This document shows, one piece after another, positions 32,659-38,758 of a stretch of 64,000 nucleotides of DNA. Positions within the stretch are counted from its first letter, which is position 1, and the number at the start of each line of letters is the position of its first letter. Made by a program: the position numbers and the translations under genes. The notes under the pieces are model-generated. The model was not told the DNA's origin and searched no databases. It saw only the letters and a program-made list of their open reading frames with translations. Source of the stretch: a virus; IMG/VR virus record IMGVR_UViG_3300032313_000840, positions 17,932 to 81,931 of that record; one strand, given 5' to 3'.

Positions 32659-33036
32659 ATGAGACCAAAGAAAAATTTTTGGAAATGTCAGGACTGTGGA
32701 GTGGAACTAAAACGGAAACAAGTTCGATGCCGTGGATGCCATGATATCAGGCATCCTGATATGACCATTGAAGAATCGGCTTATGGTGACAAAGGTTGGC
32801 CAAACACTTATGCACGTATCAGAGATAAGGCCAAGTATGTCGTTAAGCATCTTGAATGGACCTGCTGTCGCAATTGTGGGTATGACAAACATTTTGAAAT
32901 TTGTCATATCAAAGCCATAAAAGATTTTTCAAAAGACACTTTATTAAGTGTAGTGAACGATCCTTCTAACCTTGTTCCTCTATGCCCAAATTGCCATTGG
33001 GAGTTTGATAGAGGAATCTTAAAATTGGACGGGTGA
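32659..33036 (+). CDS. HNH homing-type endonuclease
   Basis: 125 residues. Two zinc-ribbon pairs (CQDCG..CRGC; CRNCG) and the HNH block FEICHIKAIKDF...NLVPLCPNCHWEFD. Unlike its neighbours it reads rightward and has a near-perfect AAGGAGGT ribosome binding site, and its codons are A/T-rich, all of which suggest a recently arrived mobile gene. Its last 12 bases overlap the 3' end of tRNA-Ile on the opposite strand. Confidence 0.85.
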   Translation: MRPKKNFWKCQDCGVELKRKQVRCRGCHDIRHPDMTIEESAYGDKGWPNTYARIRDKAKYVVKHLEWTCCRNCGYDKHFEICHIKAIKDFSKDTLLSVVNDPSNLVPLCPNCHWEFDRGILKLDG

Positions 33037-33107
33037 GATTCGAACTCACGATGCCGAAGCGGGCAATTATAAGTCGCCTGCTGCTCTCCACCGCAGCGCG
33101 CCGTCCA
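33025..33107 (-). tRNA. tRNA with UAU anticodon (tRNA-Ile), unusual long variable arm
   Basis: 83 nt. Perfect acceptor TGGACGG/CCGTCCA, discriminator A, anticodon stem GGCGA/TTGCC with loop CTTATAA (anticodon TAT), T-arm GTGAG-TTCGAAT-CTCAC. A 12-base variable region with a TTCG mini-hairpin and C instead of T at position 8 are atypical of isoleucine tRNAs and recall Leu-type class II tRNAs. The structural call is secure, the amino acid less so. Confidence 0.75.
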
Positions 33108-33217
33108 GTGGTGGAGCCTTCATACGGATGCTCCGGTGTCCGTGCAACCGTAGGTTGCCTCTATACGGTTGTTGTAGTTACCGCCAAACTCATTAATAAT
33201 ATATCTGATTGAGGTAC

Positions 33218-33245
33218 ATTGTACCACCTCTTTCTTGTTTGTCAA
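33218..33245 (-). promoter_or_regulatory. sigma70-type promoter upstream of tRNA-Ile
   Basis: TTGACA (33240-33245), 16-base spacer, TACAAT (33218-33223); about 105 bases of leader before the tRNA, in which I see no convincing gene. Confidence 0.7.
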
Positions 33246-33246
33246 G

Positions 33247-33320
33247 CGTTCCCGGCAGGATTCGAACCTGCAACCTACAGATTAGAAATCTGTGGCACTA
33301 TCCAGTTGTGCTACGGGAAC
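33247..33320 (-). tRNA. tRNA-Arg (TCT)
   Basis: 74 nt. Acceptor GTTCCCG/CGGGAAC, anticodon loop TTTCTAA (TCT), T-loop TTCGAAT, discriminator G. Reads AGA. Confidence 0.92.
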
Positions 33321-33447
33321 AAATCGGAAGGGACTACTTCAACGGTACTAGGGGAAGAATGCATTTTTCTTTTAATACATTCCGCAAACCCACCGACCGT
33401 CTTCATACCCTTCCGGGTTGGGTGCCTTGAAGAAGGACACCCGGTAA

Positions 33448-33532
33448 TAGCGCGGGCGGGATTCGAACCCGCAATGTTTCTTATGTATCAGATTTTGAGT
33501 CTGACGTGTTTCGCCAGTTTCACCACCGCGCC
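33448..33532 (-). tRNA. tRNA-Leu (CAA)
   Basis: 85 nt class II tRNA. Acceptor GGCGCGG/CCGCGCT, anticodon loop CTCAAAA (CAA), 15-base variable arm, T-loop TTCGAAT, discriminator A. Confidence 0.92.
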
Positions 33533-33540
33533 ATGTAGGT

Positions 33541-33569
33541 ATTGTATCATACCTTTGTTGTCTTGTCAA
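33541..33569 (-). promoter_or_regulatory. sigma70-type promoter of tRNA-Leu
   Basis: TTGACA (33564-33569), 17-base spacer, TACAAT (33541-33546), 8 bases before the mature tRNA-Leu. It lies within the 3' end of the HN(H) gene. Confidence 0.8.
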
Positions 33570-34011
33570 GTCTCTTTTTGTTTCTGAAGTTATCGGTTGT
33601 TGAGTGACAGTTTGGGCAGAGAAGTTGAAGATTGGTTAGTTCGTTGTTCACTCTGTTGCCATCTACATGGTGAACTTCCAAAGCAATCGGAGACTGTAAC
33701 CAAGTATCATTGTTGCAGGACTCACATCTATGTCCTCTCAATTTTACTAAATTGATTTTAAGTCTGTGATTGTTTGTATACTGAGACCAATCTTTTTGCT
33801 GTGCGTCTTTATTCCATGCTTGGCCCTTCCAATGGCTAGTATCGATGGAATATTTTTGCAAATACTTTTTAGCAGTTTGGTAATTGCTTCCAGCCCTGCT
33901 GTCGTTCAATCCCAACTCTCTCAAGAATCCTGCAAGAGATGTAACTTTTGCAGCAATCTCGGCCAGTTCTTCTTTGGTCTTGCTCCCGATGGTGTTGTAT
34001 TTCTTTCTCAT
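33547..34011 (-). CDS. HNH homing-type endonuclease
   Basis: 154 residues from MRKKYNTIG, with AGGAG 9 bases before the ATG. N-terminal HTH-like part (FLRELGLNDSRAGSNYQTAKKYLQKY), then an HNH core: CESCNND (about 105), LEVHHVDGNRVNNELTNLQLLCPNCHS (about 117-143). Its A/T-rich codons contrast with the surrounding GC-rich genes. Sits between two tRNA genes, a common place for homing-type genes. Confidence 0.85.
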   Translation of the reverse strand: MRKKYNTIGSKTKEELAEIAAKVTSLAGFLRELGLNDSRAGSNYQTAKKYLQKYSIDTSHWKGQAWNKDAQQKDWSQYTNNHRLKINLVKLRGHRCESCNNDTWLQSPIALEVHHVDGNRVNNELTNLQLLCPNCHSTTDNFRNKKRLDKTTKV

Positions 34012-34051
34012 AGGCATAGGCTCCTATACCTATTTAGAAACCTATGCCATT

Positions 34052-34348
34052 CTAAAACAGATCGGGGGTGCTGTCAAGATTTTTCTTTTTGTTTTCCGTC
34101 AGCCCAAACTTCTCATGCAGTTCCTCGTAGAACTCTGCGTTGGGTCGAACCACCTGCTCGTGGAGTCGGTTGCCGTTGATGGCAATCTGCGCTCCCTCTA
34201 CTGCATCGTAGTAGGCGGTGATCAGATCCTGTGGAGGGTTGGCATTGCCTTCAAGCCAATGTTCCATGATCAGGTCTGCGACAATTGCAACCCTGTCGTA
34301 CATCTGCAGGGCGAAGATTTTTTCATCGAAGTCTAGTGGGGTGTTCAT
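34052..34348 (-). CDS. hypothetical helical protein
   Basis: 98 residues from MNTPLDFDEK. Probably transcribed from the tRNA-Lys promoter and translated from GGAG 8 bases upstream. Helical, acidic (IMEHWLEGNANPPQDLITAYYDAVEGAQ). No family recognised. Confidence 0.65.
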   Translation of the reverse strand: MNTPLDFDEKIFALQMYDRVAIVADLIMEHWLEGNANPPQDLITAYYDAVEGAQIAINGNRLHEQVVRPNAEFYEELHEKFGLTENKKKNLDSTPDLF

Positions 34349-34363
34349 GTTGTTTTCTCCGAA

Positions 34364-34436
34364 TGGGTCCGGTGGGACTTGAACCCACAACCAATAGATT
34401 AAAAGTCTACTGCGCTACCAATTGCGCTACGAACCC
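34364..34436 (-). tRNA. tRNA-Lys (TTT)
   Basis: 73 nt. Acceptor GGGTTCG/CGGACCC, anticodon loop CTTTTAA (TTT), T-loop TTCAAGT, discriminator A. Reads AAA. Confidence 0.93.
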
Positions 34437-34444
34437 GAATGCCC

Positions 34445-34473
34445 ATTGTAACCGATGGGCTGCGGTTTGTCAA
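34445..34473 (-). promoter_or_regulatory. sigma70-type promoter of tRNA-Lys
   Basis: TTGACA (34468-34473), 17-base spacer, TACAAT (34445-34450), 8 bases to the mature tRNA. Confidence 0.82.
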
Positions 34474-34474
34474 G

Positions 34475-34831
34475 TCAGGATTCGAAGTCCTCGTCCGCAT
34501 CCGGGTCGAACGGGTAGTACTCCCGCTCCATCTGACCTGCGTACTCCTCGTAGGTCATCTCCATGACCTGTGCGATCATCATCATGAAGGCGGCGAAACC
34601 CAAGTGAATCTCGGGCACCCTTCCGTCTGCCTTCTCGGTCAACATCCAGTTGGTGACGTACTGGATCCCGTTGGCGACGATCATGCGCTGACCCTCGTCC
34701 TTGTAGAAGTTCGGGTGTTCACCTGCGAACTGCATCAGGGTCTTGACGACATCCAACGGGTCGGGCTTGAAAGCCCCCATGTCGATGTTCTTGCGGGTGA
34801 AGAAACCATCGTACTTGTTCTGCGGTGACAT
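34475..34831 (-). CDS. hypothetical acidic helical protein
   Basis: 118 residues; the start overlaps the upstream stop (TAATG). Helical with a Met-rich stretch (FAAFMMMIAQVMEMTYEEYAGQMERE) and an Asp/Glu tail. No family recognised. Confidence 0.7.
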   Translation of the reverse strand: MSPQNKYDGFFTRKNIDMGAFKPDPLDVVKTLMQFAGEHPNFYKDEGQRMIVANGIQYVTNWMLTEKADGRVPEIHLGFAAFMMMIAQVMEMTYEEYAGQMEREYYPFDPDADEDFES

Positions 34832-35049
34832 TAGCGAATCTCCTTGAGGGTGGTGTGCAGGGACATGACGAACTCGTATTCTTCTTCGGTGACCATATCA
34901 GGGCCGCTGATCTGCGTCAGGATGAAGTAGCCTTGAGCGAGGCGGGCAATGTCCTCATCGTACTCGGCCCAATCGGGGTGTTCGGTGACGAAGTTTGCGA
35001 TCTCGTTGATGAGGTCGGAGATGTCGGTGGTGGTGGTGGGCTTTCTCAT
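34831..35049 (-). CDS. small acidic protein
   Basis: 72 residues (MRKPTTTTDISDLINEIANFV..LAQGYFILTQISG). Leaderless promoter; coupled to the next gene through TAATG. No family recognised. Confidence 0.68.
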   Translation of the reverse strand: MRKPTTTTDISDLINEIANFVTEHPDWAEYDEDIARLAQGYFILTQISGPDMVTEEEYEFVMSLHTTLKEIR

Positions 35050-35363
35050 GTCGGTATTGTAACAGATTCGGGGACTGGTGTCAAGGTCACGCTGTGAAAA
35101 TGTTTTACTTGTTTTGCGTACCGGATGAAACTGTGCATCTTGTCATCCGGCAGTTCGACCGACATGTTTATTGTGTAGGTGTCGATGCCGAAAACAAAAC
35201 TTTGATCTACGTGCGTGTTCATTCGAACATCGAACATCCCGGTCGGATCTGCGAGGGCCAGGCATTGGAACACACTCTTGACCATCTTCTGCAACCTGCG
35301 CTTATGCCATCCCATGGAATGGGTCAGCGGGGAATGCATCTCAATGGTGACGGTGGCGATCAT
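35046..35363 (-). CDS. hypothetical protein
   Basis: 105 residues, alpha/beta, with repeated beta-strand-like stretches (DQSFVFGIDTYTINMSVELP). Its ATG overlaps the upstream stop (ATGA), and its last codons contain the promoter of the next gene. No family recognised. Confidence 0.65.
   Translation of the reverse strand: MIATVTIEMHSPLTHSMGWHKRRLQKMVKSVFQCLALADPTGMFDVRMNTHVDQSFVFGIDTYTINMSVELPDDKMHSFIRYAKQVKHFHSVTLTPVPESVTIPT
35050..35084 (-). promoter_or_regulatory. sigma70-type promoter, leaderless arrangement
   Basis: TTGACA (35079-35084), 17-base spacer, TACAAT (35056-35061), 6 bases to the ATG at 35049; embedded in the end of the upstream gene. Confidence 0.85.
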
Positions 35364-35596
35364 TCGAAGTCTCCGTCATCGATGAAGTCGGGAACATCCC
35401 GGTCAAGGTCATCGTCGCCGTAGCAGTAGTCATCGTCAGAGTCGTACAGCCCGACCATGCGCTTGGCTTCTTCTTCGGTGTAGCCATCTTCCACCAGTTC
35501 AGCAACGGCTTCTTCCTCGGTAACATCGTCAAGGCAGGAGTCGTAGGCGTGATCGTCGTTGTCGTAGTCGCTGTCAATGTCGTAGGAGTTGTTCAT
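35360..35596 (-). CDS. very acidic small protein
   Basis: 78 residues, dominated by Asp/Glu/Tyr (DYDNDDHAYDSCLDD..DDDYCYGDDDLDRDVPDF). Such DNA-mimic-like composition is seen in phage anti-defence proteins, but composition alone proves nothing. Leaderless promoter; the start at 35596 follows from it. Confidence 0.65.
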   Translation of the reverse strand: MNNSYDIDSDYDNDDHAYDSCLDDVTEEEAVAELVEDGYTEEEAKRMVGLYDSDDDYCYGDDDLDRDVPDFIDDGDFE

Positions 35597-35631
35597 GCCG
35601 GCATGGTAACACAGGATCCAAGGGAAGTCAA
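35597..35631 (-). promoter_or_regulatory. sigma70-type promoter, leaderless arrangement
   Basis: TTGACT (35626-35631), 17-base spacer, TACCAT (35603-35608), 6 bases to the ATG at 35596. Confidence 0.8.
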
Positions 35632-35651
35632 GAGAAAGAGAAAATATATTT

Positions 35652-35733
35652 GGCGTCCCATAACGTCCTGTCCGGGCTACTATCAGGGGGCGCATAAAAA
35701 TCAGATTCCCTCAGAGGGAATCTGATAGTAGCC
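35652..35733 (-). repeat. island hairpin repeat, copy D
   Basis: GGCGTCCCATAACGTCC, CTACTATCA (35677-35685), GGGGGCGC, hairpin TCAGATTCCCTC/GAGGGAATCTGA and TGATAGTAG (35723-35731). Confidence 0.8.
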
Positions 35734-35758
35734 CAAAGAACATGACCCACCCTAAAGA

Positions 35759-35865
35759 GGATGGGTCAGAGGTTTTGGAGGCTCGGTTACCTCCATGCCT
35801 TCTCCCGTTGCAACCGGAAGAATTGGTTTCAGGGCCCAGACCTAGGCCAACGCTCAAGCCCATCC
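35759..35865 (-). ncRNA. candidate multibranched structured RNA
   Basis: 107 bases without a coding frame, downstream of the 35874 gene. The ends pair (GGATGGG/CCCATCC), and inside are TTCTTCC/GGGAGAA around GGTTGCAAC and GGAGG/CCTCC around TAACCGAG, so a closed multi-arm fold is possible. No T-loop or anticodon arm, so not a tRNA. The outer 3' arm can also pair with the next 15 bases as a terminator-like hairpin. Confidence 0.35.
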
Positions 35866-35873
35866 CGTATTTT

Positions 35874-36173
35874 TTAGTTCATGTTCAGCATCTTCTCCGT
35901 CTTGCGAGAGTATGCTCCGATCCCGTCGATCTTATCCTCACCGATCAGGATCCAGTCCTTCTTGATGATGTCGAAGGCGCAGATGTAGCCTTCGATGGTG
36001 TGACGAGCACCAGTCGGCAGGTTGCCTCCCAGTTGCTTGATGAACACGGGGTCAGTCGTGATCTCACGCGAGGTTGGGGTGCCGTCCTTCTTCCTGAACG
36101 ACACAAAGAGCGTATCGTTGTTGGAGAGAGCAACGCGAAGAATCGTGGACATCGGAAGTTCGGTGGTGTTCAT
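35874..36173 (-). CDS. small SH3/WYL_2-like protein
   Basis: 99 residues. STILRVALSNNDTLFVSFRKKDGTPTSREITTDP..FDIIKKDWILIGEDKI resembles the small beta-barrel family (DUF2693/WYL_2 type, signature VxFxKKDGTxR) common in phages. A related core occurs at 38759-39106. Leaderless promoter sets the start at 36173. Role unknown. Confidence 0.65.
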   Translation of the reverse strand: MNTTELPMSTILRVALSNNDTLFVSFRKKDGTPTSREITTDPVFIKQLGGNLPTGARHTIEGYICAFDIIKKDWILIGEDKIDGIGAYSRKTEKMLNMN

Positions 36174-36208
36174 GTGGGTATTGTACCTTGTGTGAGTGCG
36201 AAAGTCAA
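36174..36208 (-). promoter_or_regulatory. sigma70-type promoter, leaderless arrangement
   Basis: TTGACT (36203-36208), 17-base spacer, TACAAT (36180-36185), 6 bases to the ATG at 36173. Confidence 0.85.
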
Positions 36209-36234
36209 GTGGCGTGTAGATTTCTTTTAAACTT

Positions 36235-36262
36235 CCTCCCGGCCCCTTGCGGGGCCGGGAGG
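36235..36262 (-). terminator. strong hairpin downstream of the 36280 gene
   Basis: CCTCCCGGCCCC-TTGC-GGGGCCGGGAGG, perfect 12-bp stem, followed on the minus strand by AAGTTTAAAAG. Confidence 0.65.
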
Positions 36263-36279
36263 CTACATGCACCACCATG

Positions 36280-36669
36280 TTAGATCGGGAGGTTGACATT
36301 GCCGAACTGGGCGAAGTGACGGTTGAAGCATTCCGTCACGATGTTCTCAAGCGGCATGATCCTGACGCCAGTCTCCTTGAAGGAGGCGTCCGCTGCCTGT
36401 GCGTAGTAGGACACCGATCCGTCACGGATGTTGTCCACGAACTCCTGCCAGTCCAAACCCAGTTCCGTCACGATCATGTAGACGAGGGTCTTTTCGGCAT
36501 CGGTGAACCAGTCGAACGGCAGGGACACGGTGATCTCGCACAGGGCGAGGGCGGCGTTGATCTCGGCGGGTTCGTTCTTGAACTCCGGCGTCTTGTTGGC
36601 GGTCAGGACGAGGGAAACAACGAGGTCATCGATCTTGGCGAGGCGGACGGGCTTGGTGGTGTTCTTCAT
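36280..36669 (-). CDS. hypothetical protein
   Basis: 129 residues, second gene after 36688-36936, with AAGGA about 10 bases before the ATG. Starts MKNTTKPVRLAKIDDLVVSLVLTANK, sharing its first residues with the neighbouring genes. No family recognised. Confidence 0.68.
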   Translation of the reverse strand: MKNTTKPVRLAKIDDLVVSLVLTANKTPEFKNEPAEINAALALCEITVSLPFDWFTDAEKTLVYMIVTELGLDWQEFVDNIRDGSVSYYAQAADASFKETGVRIMPLENIVTECFNRHFAQFGNVNLPI

Positions 36670-36687
36670 GGTGGTGTTCCTTGTGGG

Positions 36688-36936
36688 TTAGGCGGCGAGA
36701 ATCTTCTTGATGCGTTCGTCAGCACGGCGGGACATATCGGCGTCCAGTTCACGGGCCTTCTTCGCCTCCTCCTTGATGCGGCACAGGAGATACTGCAGTC
36801 CTTGGAGGTCGTTTTCTTCCATGTAGTCTGCGATGCCCTCCAAGTAGAGGAGCGAGGAGGCGAGGTAACCGTAGGCGTAGGCGTGGTCGTGGGTGACGGA
36901 GGCGGGGATCTTGACGGTGGTGGTGCTGTTCTTCAT
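36688..36936 (-). CDS. hypothetical helical protein
   Basis: 82 residues (HDHAYAYGYLASSLLYLEGIADYMEENDLQGLQYLLCRIKEEAKKARELDADM), all-helical. Leaderless promoter. No family recognised. Confidence 0.68.
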   Translation of the reverse strand: MKNSTTTVKIPASVTHDHAYAYGYLASSLLYLEGIADYMEENDLQGLQYLLCRIKEEAKKARELDADMSRRADERIKKILAA

Positions 36937-36971
36937 GTCGGTATTGTAACAGGTCGGGGTGCGAAAGTAAA
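36937..36971 (-). promoter_or_regulatory. sigma70-type promoter, leaderless arrangement
   Basis: TTTACT (36966-36971), 17-base spacer, TACAAT (36943-36948), 6 bases to the ATG at 36936. Confidence 0.8.
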
Positions 36972-37006
36972 GGGGGACAGAAAGAATATTTCGCTTTCTG
37001 TCCCCC
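36972..37006 (-). terminator. hairpin downstream of the 37018 gene
   Basis: GGGGGACAGAAAG / CTTTCTGTCCCCC, 13-bp perfect stem with an A/T-rich loop, between the 37018 stop and the next promoter. Confidence 0.65.
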
Positions 37007-37017
37007 CATGCAGGGGT

Positions 37018-37281
37018 TCAGGTGAGCGGGATTCCGTACTTCGCCTCAAGGGCTTCCTTCATGCCGGCGAGAACCTTCTCGCGGTTGCCCTTCAGACCGT
37101 ACTCCTTCTTGGCGAGAGCGTAGCAGGAGACGCCACGGGTCAGGCGCATCGGGGTGCCACGGGCTGCGGTCTTGATTTCGAACTTCAGACCGTTGTAGAT
37201 CATCAGTTCCCGGTAGGCGCAGATCTGTTCGGGGGTGTCGAGCATGATGCCGCCGTCGTTGTTGTTGGTGGTGCTGTTCAT
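37018..37281 (-). CDS. hypothetical protein
   Basis: 87 residues from MNSTTNNND; the C-terminal part (PMRLTRGVSCYALAKKEYGLKGNREKVLAGMKEALEAKYG) looks like a small helical DNA-binding-type domain. Leaderless promoter defines the start at 37281. Confidence 0.65.
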   Translation of the reverse strand: MNSTTNNNDGGIMLDTPEQICAYRELMIYNGLKFEIKTAARGTPMRLTRGVSCYALAKKEYGLKGNREKVLAGMKEALEAKYGIPLT

Positions 37282-37316
37282 GCGTACATTGTAACACACC
37301 TCGGTTGAAATTGCAA
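37282..37316 (-). promoter_or_regulatory. sigma70-type promoter, leaderless arrangement
   Basis: TTGCAA (37311-37316), 17-base spacer, TACAAT (37288-37293), 6 bases to the ATG at 37281. Confidence 0.8.
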
Positions 37317-37336
37317 ACGCAAAGAAAGAAATATTT

Positions 37337-37428
37337 GGCGTCCTATAACGTCCACTGGGCGGCGGGCTACTATCACGCGCCGTCCAATAAAAAATCAGGA
37401 AGTCCCTAGGGACTTCCTGATAGTAGCT
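37337..37428 (-). repeat. island hairpin repeat, copy E
   Basis: GGCGTCCTATAACGTCC, CTACTATCA (37367-37375), GCGCCGTCC, hairpin TCAGGAAGTCCC/GGGACTTCCTGA and TGATAGTAG (37418-37426). Confidence 0.8.
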
Positions 37429-37568
37429 CAGCCCTCGCTGGCCACTTCCCTTTTCCCCTCCCTCCGCGCCTTCCGGGGGTCCCGGCTCTTCTTGCCCCAG
37501 GTTTTGGAGCGAAGCCGGATTCCCTCCCGGAAGGCGTCATGGACGAATTTGGCTGGGCGGTGGTTCAT
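37428..37568 (-). CDS. small very basic protein
   Basis: 46 residues (MNHRPAKFVHDAFREGIRLR, then KTWGKKSRDPRKARREGKRE). The ATG overlaps the stop of the upstream gene (ATGA), so translation is coupled. Possibly nucleic-acid binding. Too short for a family call. Confidence 0.55.
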   Translation of the reverse strand: MNHRPAKFVHDAFREGIRLRSKTWGKKSRDPRKARREGKREVASEG

Positions 37569-38131
37569 TCGGCCTTCCCCCGAACGATGATCCACAGCAG
37601 GGCCTGCAGCGTGGCGGGGGCCATGCACACGGCACCCGTTCCGGCGATGGTGCGGATCGCGTCCGCGATGGCCCGGTACTCGGTCGCGTTGGGCGCATCC
37701 TTGCCCAGTCCCGCAGCGCGGCACATCCACACATCCACGACCACCGCGTCACGGTCTCCGGCGATGGCACGTGCGAACGCGTTGGTCTTCGGGCCGCGCA
37801 GGCCGTTGAAGCCCTGCCGGACGCATCGGTCGGCAGCGTCCACGTGGGAGCGGAGACCCTTCGGCGTGATGCCCTGCGCGTACTGGTATGCCTTAGCCTT
37901 GTTGTGCGCCCACGTCACGCGGGGCGAGAATGCGGACACAACGGACGCGGACACTTCCATGCTCCACTCGGGGCGCAGTACGCGCAGCGACTCCGCGAAG
38001 TCTCCGGCCTCAACGTACCACTTCTGCGCGGCAGCGTAGTCGAAGAGGGTAGCCGATGCGAGGTGGCTGATGAAGGATTCGATGGCGCGGGTGCGGACGG
38101 TTTCGTAACGGTTGGTGTGGGTGGTGCTCAT
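37565..38131 (-). CDS. HhH/DNA-glycosylase-like phage protein
   Basis: 188 residues from MSTTHTNRYETV. SAFSPRVTWAHNKAKAY (about 66-82), GLRGPKTNAFARAIAGD (about 108-124) and AVVVDVWMCRAAGLG (about 127-141) follow the order of a phage family that I relate to helix-hairpin-helix DNA glycosylases (substrate pocket, L-x-G-x-K, V-x-x-D-x-W). The catalytic Asp is a guess. Leaderless promoter. Confidence 0.6.
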   Translation of the reverse strand: MSTTHTNRYETVRTRAIESFISHLASATLFDYAAAQKWYVEAGDFAESLRVLRPEWSMEVSASVVSAFSPRVTWAHNKAKAYQYAQGITPKGLRSHVDAADRCVRQGFNGLRGPKTNAFARAIAGDRDAVVVDVWMCRAAGLGKDAPNATEYRAIADAIRTIAGTGAVCMAPATLQALLWIIVRGKAE

Positions 38132-38166
38132 GCGTACATTGTACCATGCCATGCCGGCTATGTCAA
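38132..38166 (-). promoter_or_regulatory. sigma70-type promoter, leaderless arrangement
   Basis: TTGACA (38161-38166), 17-base spacer, TACAAT (38138-38143), 6 bases to the ATG at 38131. Confidence 0.85.
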
Positions 38167-38196
38167 TGGGTGGGGGCGGAATATTATAAATTCTTT

Positions 38197-38292
38197 CGCG
38201 TCCCATAACGCATCCAGGTGGGCCGGCTACTATCAGGCTCACCGCGTCCAGTCCCATAACATCAGCGGCCTCTGAGGCCGCTGATAGTAGCC
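38197..38292 (-). repeat. island hairpin repeat, copy F
   Basis: CGCGTCCCATAACG, CTACTATCA (38227-38235), CCGCGTCC, CCATAAC, hairpin ATCAGCGGCCTC/GAGGCCGCTGAT and TGATAGTAG (38282-38290). Confidence 0.8.
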
Positions 38293-38311
38293 CCGCCCCA
38301 TAAACAACCTA

Positions 38312-38330
38312 GCCCCGAACGAATCGGGGC
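38312..38330 (-). terminator. short GC-rich hairpin
   Basis: GCCCCGA-ACGAA-TCGGGGC, downstream of the tRNA-like element on the minus strand. Confidence 0.5.
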
Positions 38331-38382
38331 AGGGACGAATCCTTTTCGGTTGGTACGAGCACCACCTCGTTAGTTTATTGAA

Positions 38383-38467
38383 AGCGTAGTGGAGGACTTG
38401 CACCTCTGTTGCTCTGTATCAGATTGCTTTGATCAAAGCAACCCTAGCAGCCTGACGCTGGCTACGC
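38383..38467 (-). tRNA. tRNA-like element, possibly degenerate tRNA
   Basis: 85 bases with six paired acceptor positions (GCGTAG/CTACGC) and a T-arm-like GAGG-TGCAAGT-CCTC. The T-loop lacks the usual TTC, the D-arm lacks GG, and the central stem TTGCT...AGCAA leaves an 8-base loop instead of 7, so no anticodon can be assigned. It could be a decayed tRNA or another structured RNA. Confidence 0.3.
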
Positions 38468-38476
38468 GAAGTTTGG

Positions 38477-38707
38477 TTATTTGCGAGTGTTGCCCCGGTG
38501 GCCGTAGGCCACAAACAGAATCCCATCCGGGCTTCCTGCGAACAGCATCGTGAAGAAGCAGAGGAAGCAGGTGGAGGGCAGGAGCGCCCACCACAGCCAT
38601 GCGTGGGGAGCGGGTTGGGTCAGCGCCCAGACCATCACGCCCGAAACGAATGAGCCGAGGAGGATGACGAGGGCAGAGAAGAGACGATTGCGAATGGTGG
38701 TGTTCAT
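38477..38707 (-). CDS. small membrane protein
   Basis: 76 residues with two hydrophobic helices (FSALVILLGSFVSGVMVWAL and LWWALLPSTCFLCFFTMLFAG). Leaderless promoter. Function unknown. Confidence 0.68.
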   Translation of the reverse strand: MNTTIRNRLFSALVILLGSFVSGVMVWALTQPAPHAWLWWALLPSTCFLCFFTMLFAGSPDGILFVAYGHRGNTRK

Positions 38708-38742
38708 GTCGGTATTGTATCAGTTCGTGGTGCGTATGTCAA
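38708..38742 (-). promoter_or_regulatory. sigma70-type promoter, leaderless arrangement
   Basis: TTGACA (38737-38742), 17-base spacer, TACAAT (38714-38719), 6 bases to the ATG at 38707. Confidence 0.85.
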
Positions 38743-38758
38743 GTGCGCCGAAAGAAAT

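Noticed and set aside
33108-33246. Possible small peptide (about 40 codons, ending YGCTDTGASV) between tRNA-Arg and tRNA-Ile
   Set aside because: The only in-frame start is a TTG that forms the -35 box of the tRNA-Ile promoter; no ribosome binding site.
33372-33447. 22-codon frame starting GTG downstream of tRNA-Leu (ends EDGRWVCGMY)
   Set aside because: Plausible-looking residues, but very short and without a ribosome binding site; not enough to call a gene.
33209-33587. Plus-strand frames over the tRNA-Arg/tRNA-Leu region
   Set aside because: They read through complete tRNA genes; the repeated GFEPA-like peptide comes from the conserved T-loop sequence.
36247-37308. Plus-strand frame (353 codons) across three minus-strand genes
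   Set aside because: It crosses several leaderless promoters and terminators of the minus-strand genes and shows only shadow composition.
30361-38292. CRISPR array or transposon ends as explanation of the six island repeats
   Set aside because: Copies are 0.8-3.3 kb apart with genes between them, lack equal spacers and target-site duplications, and no transposase is seen.
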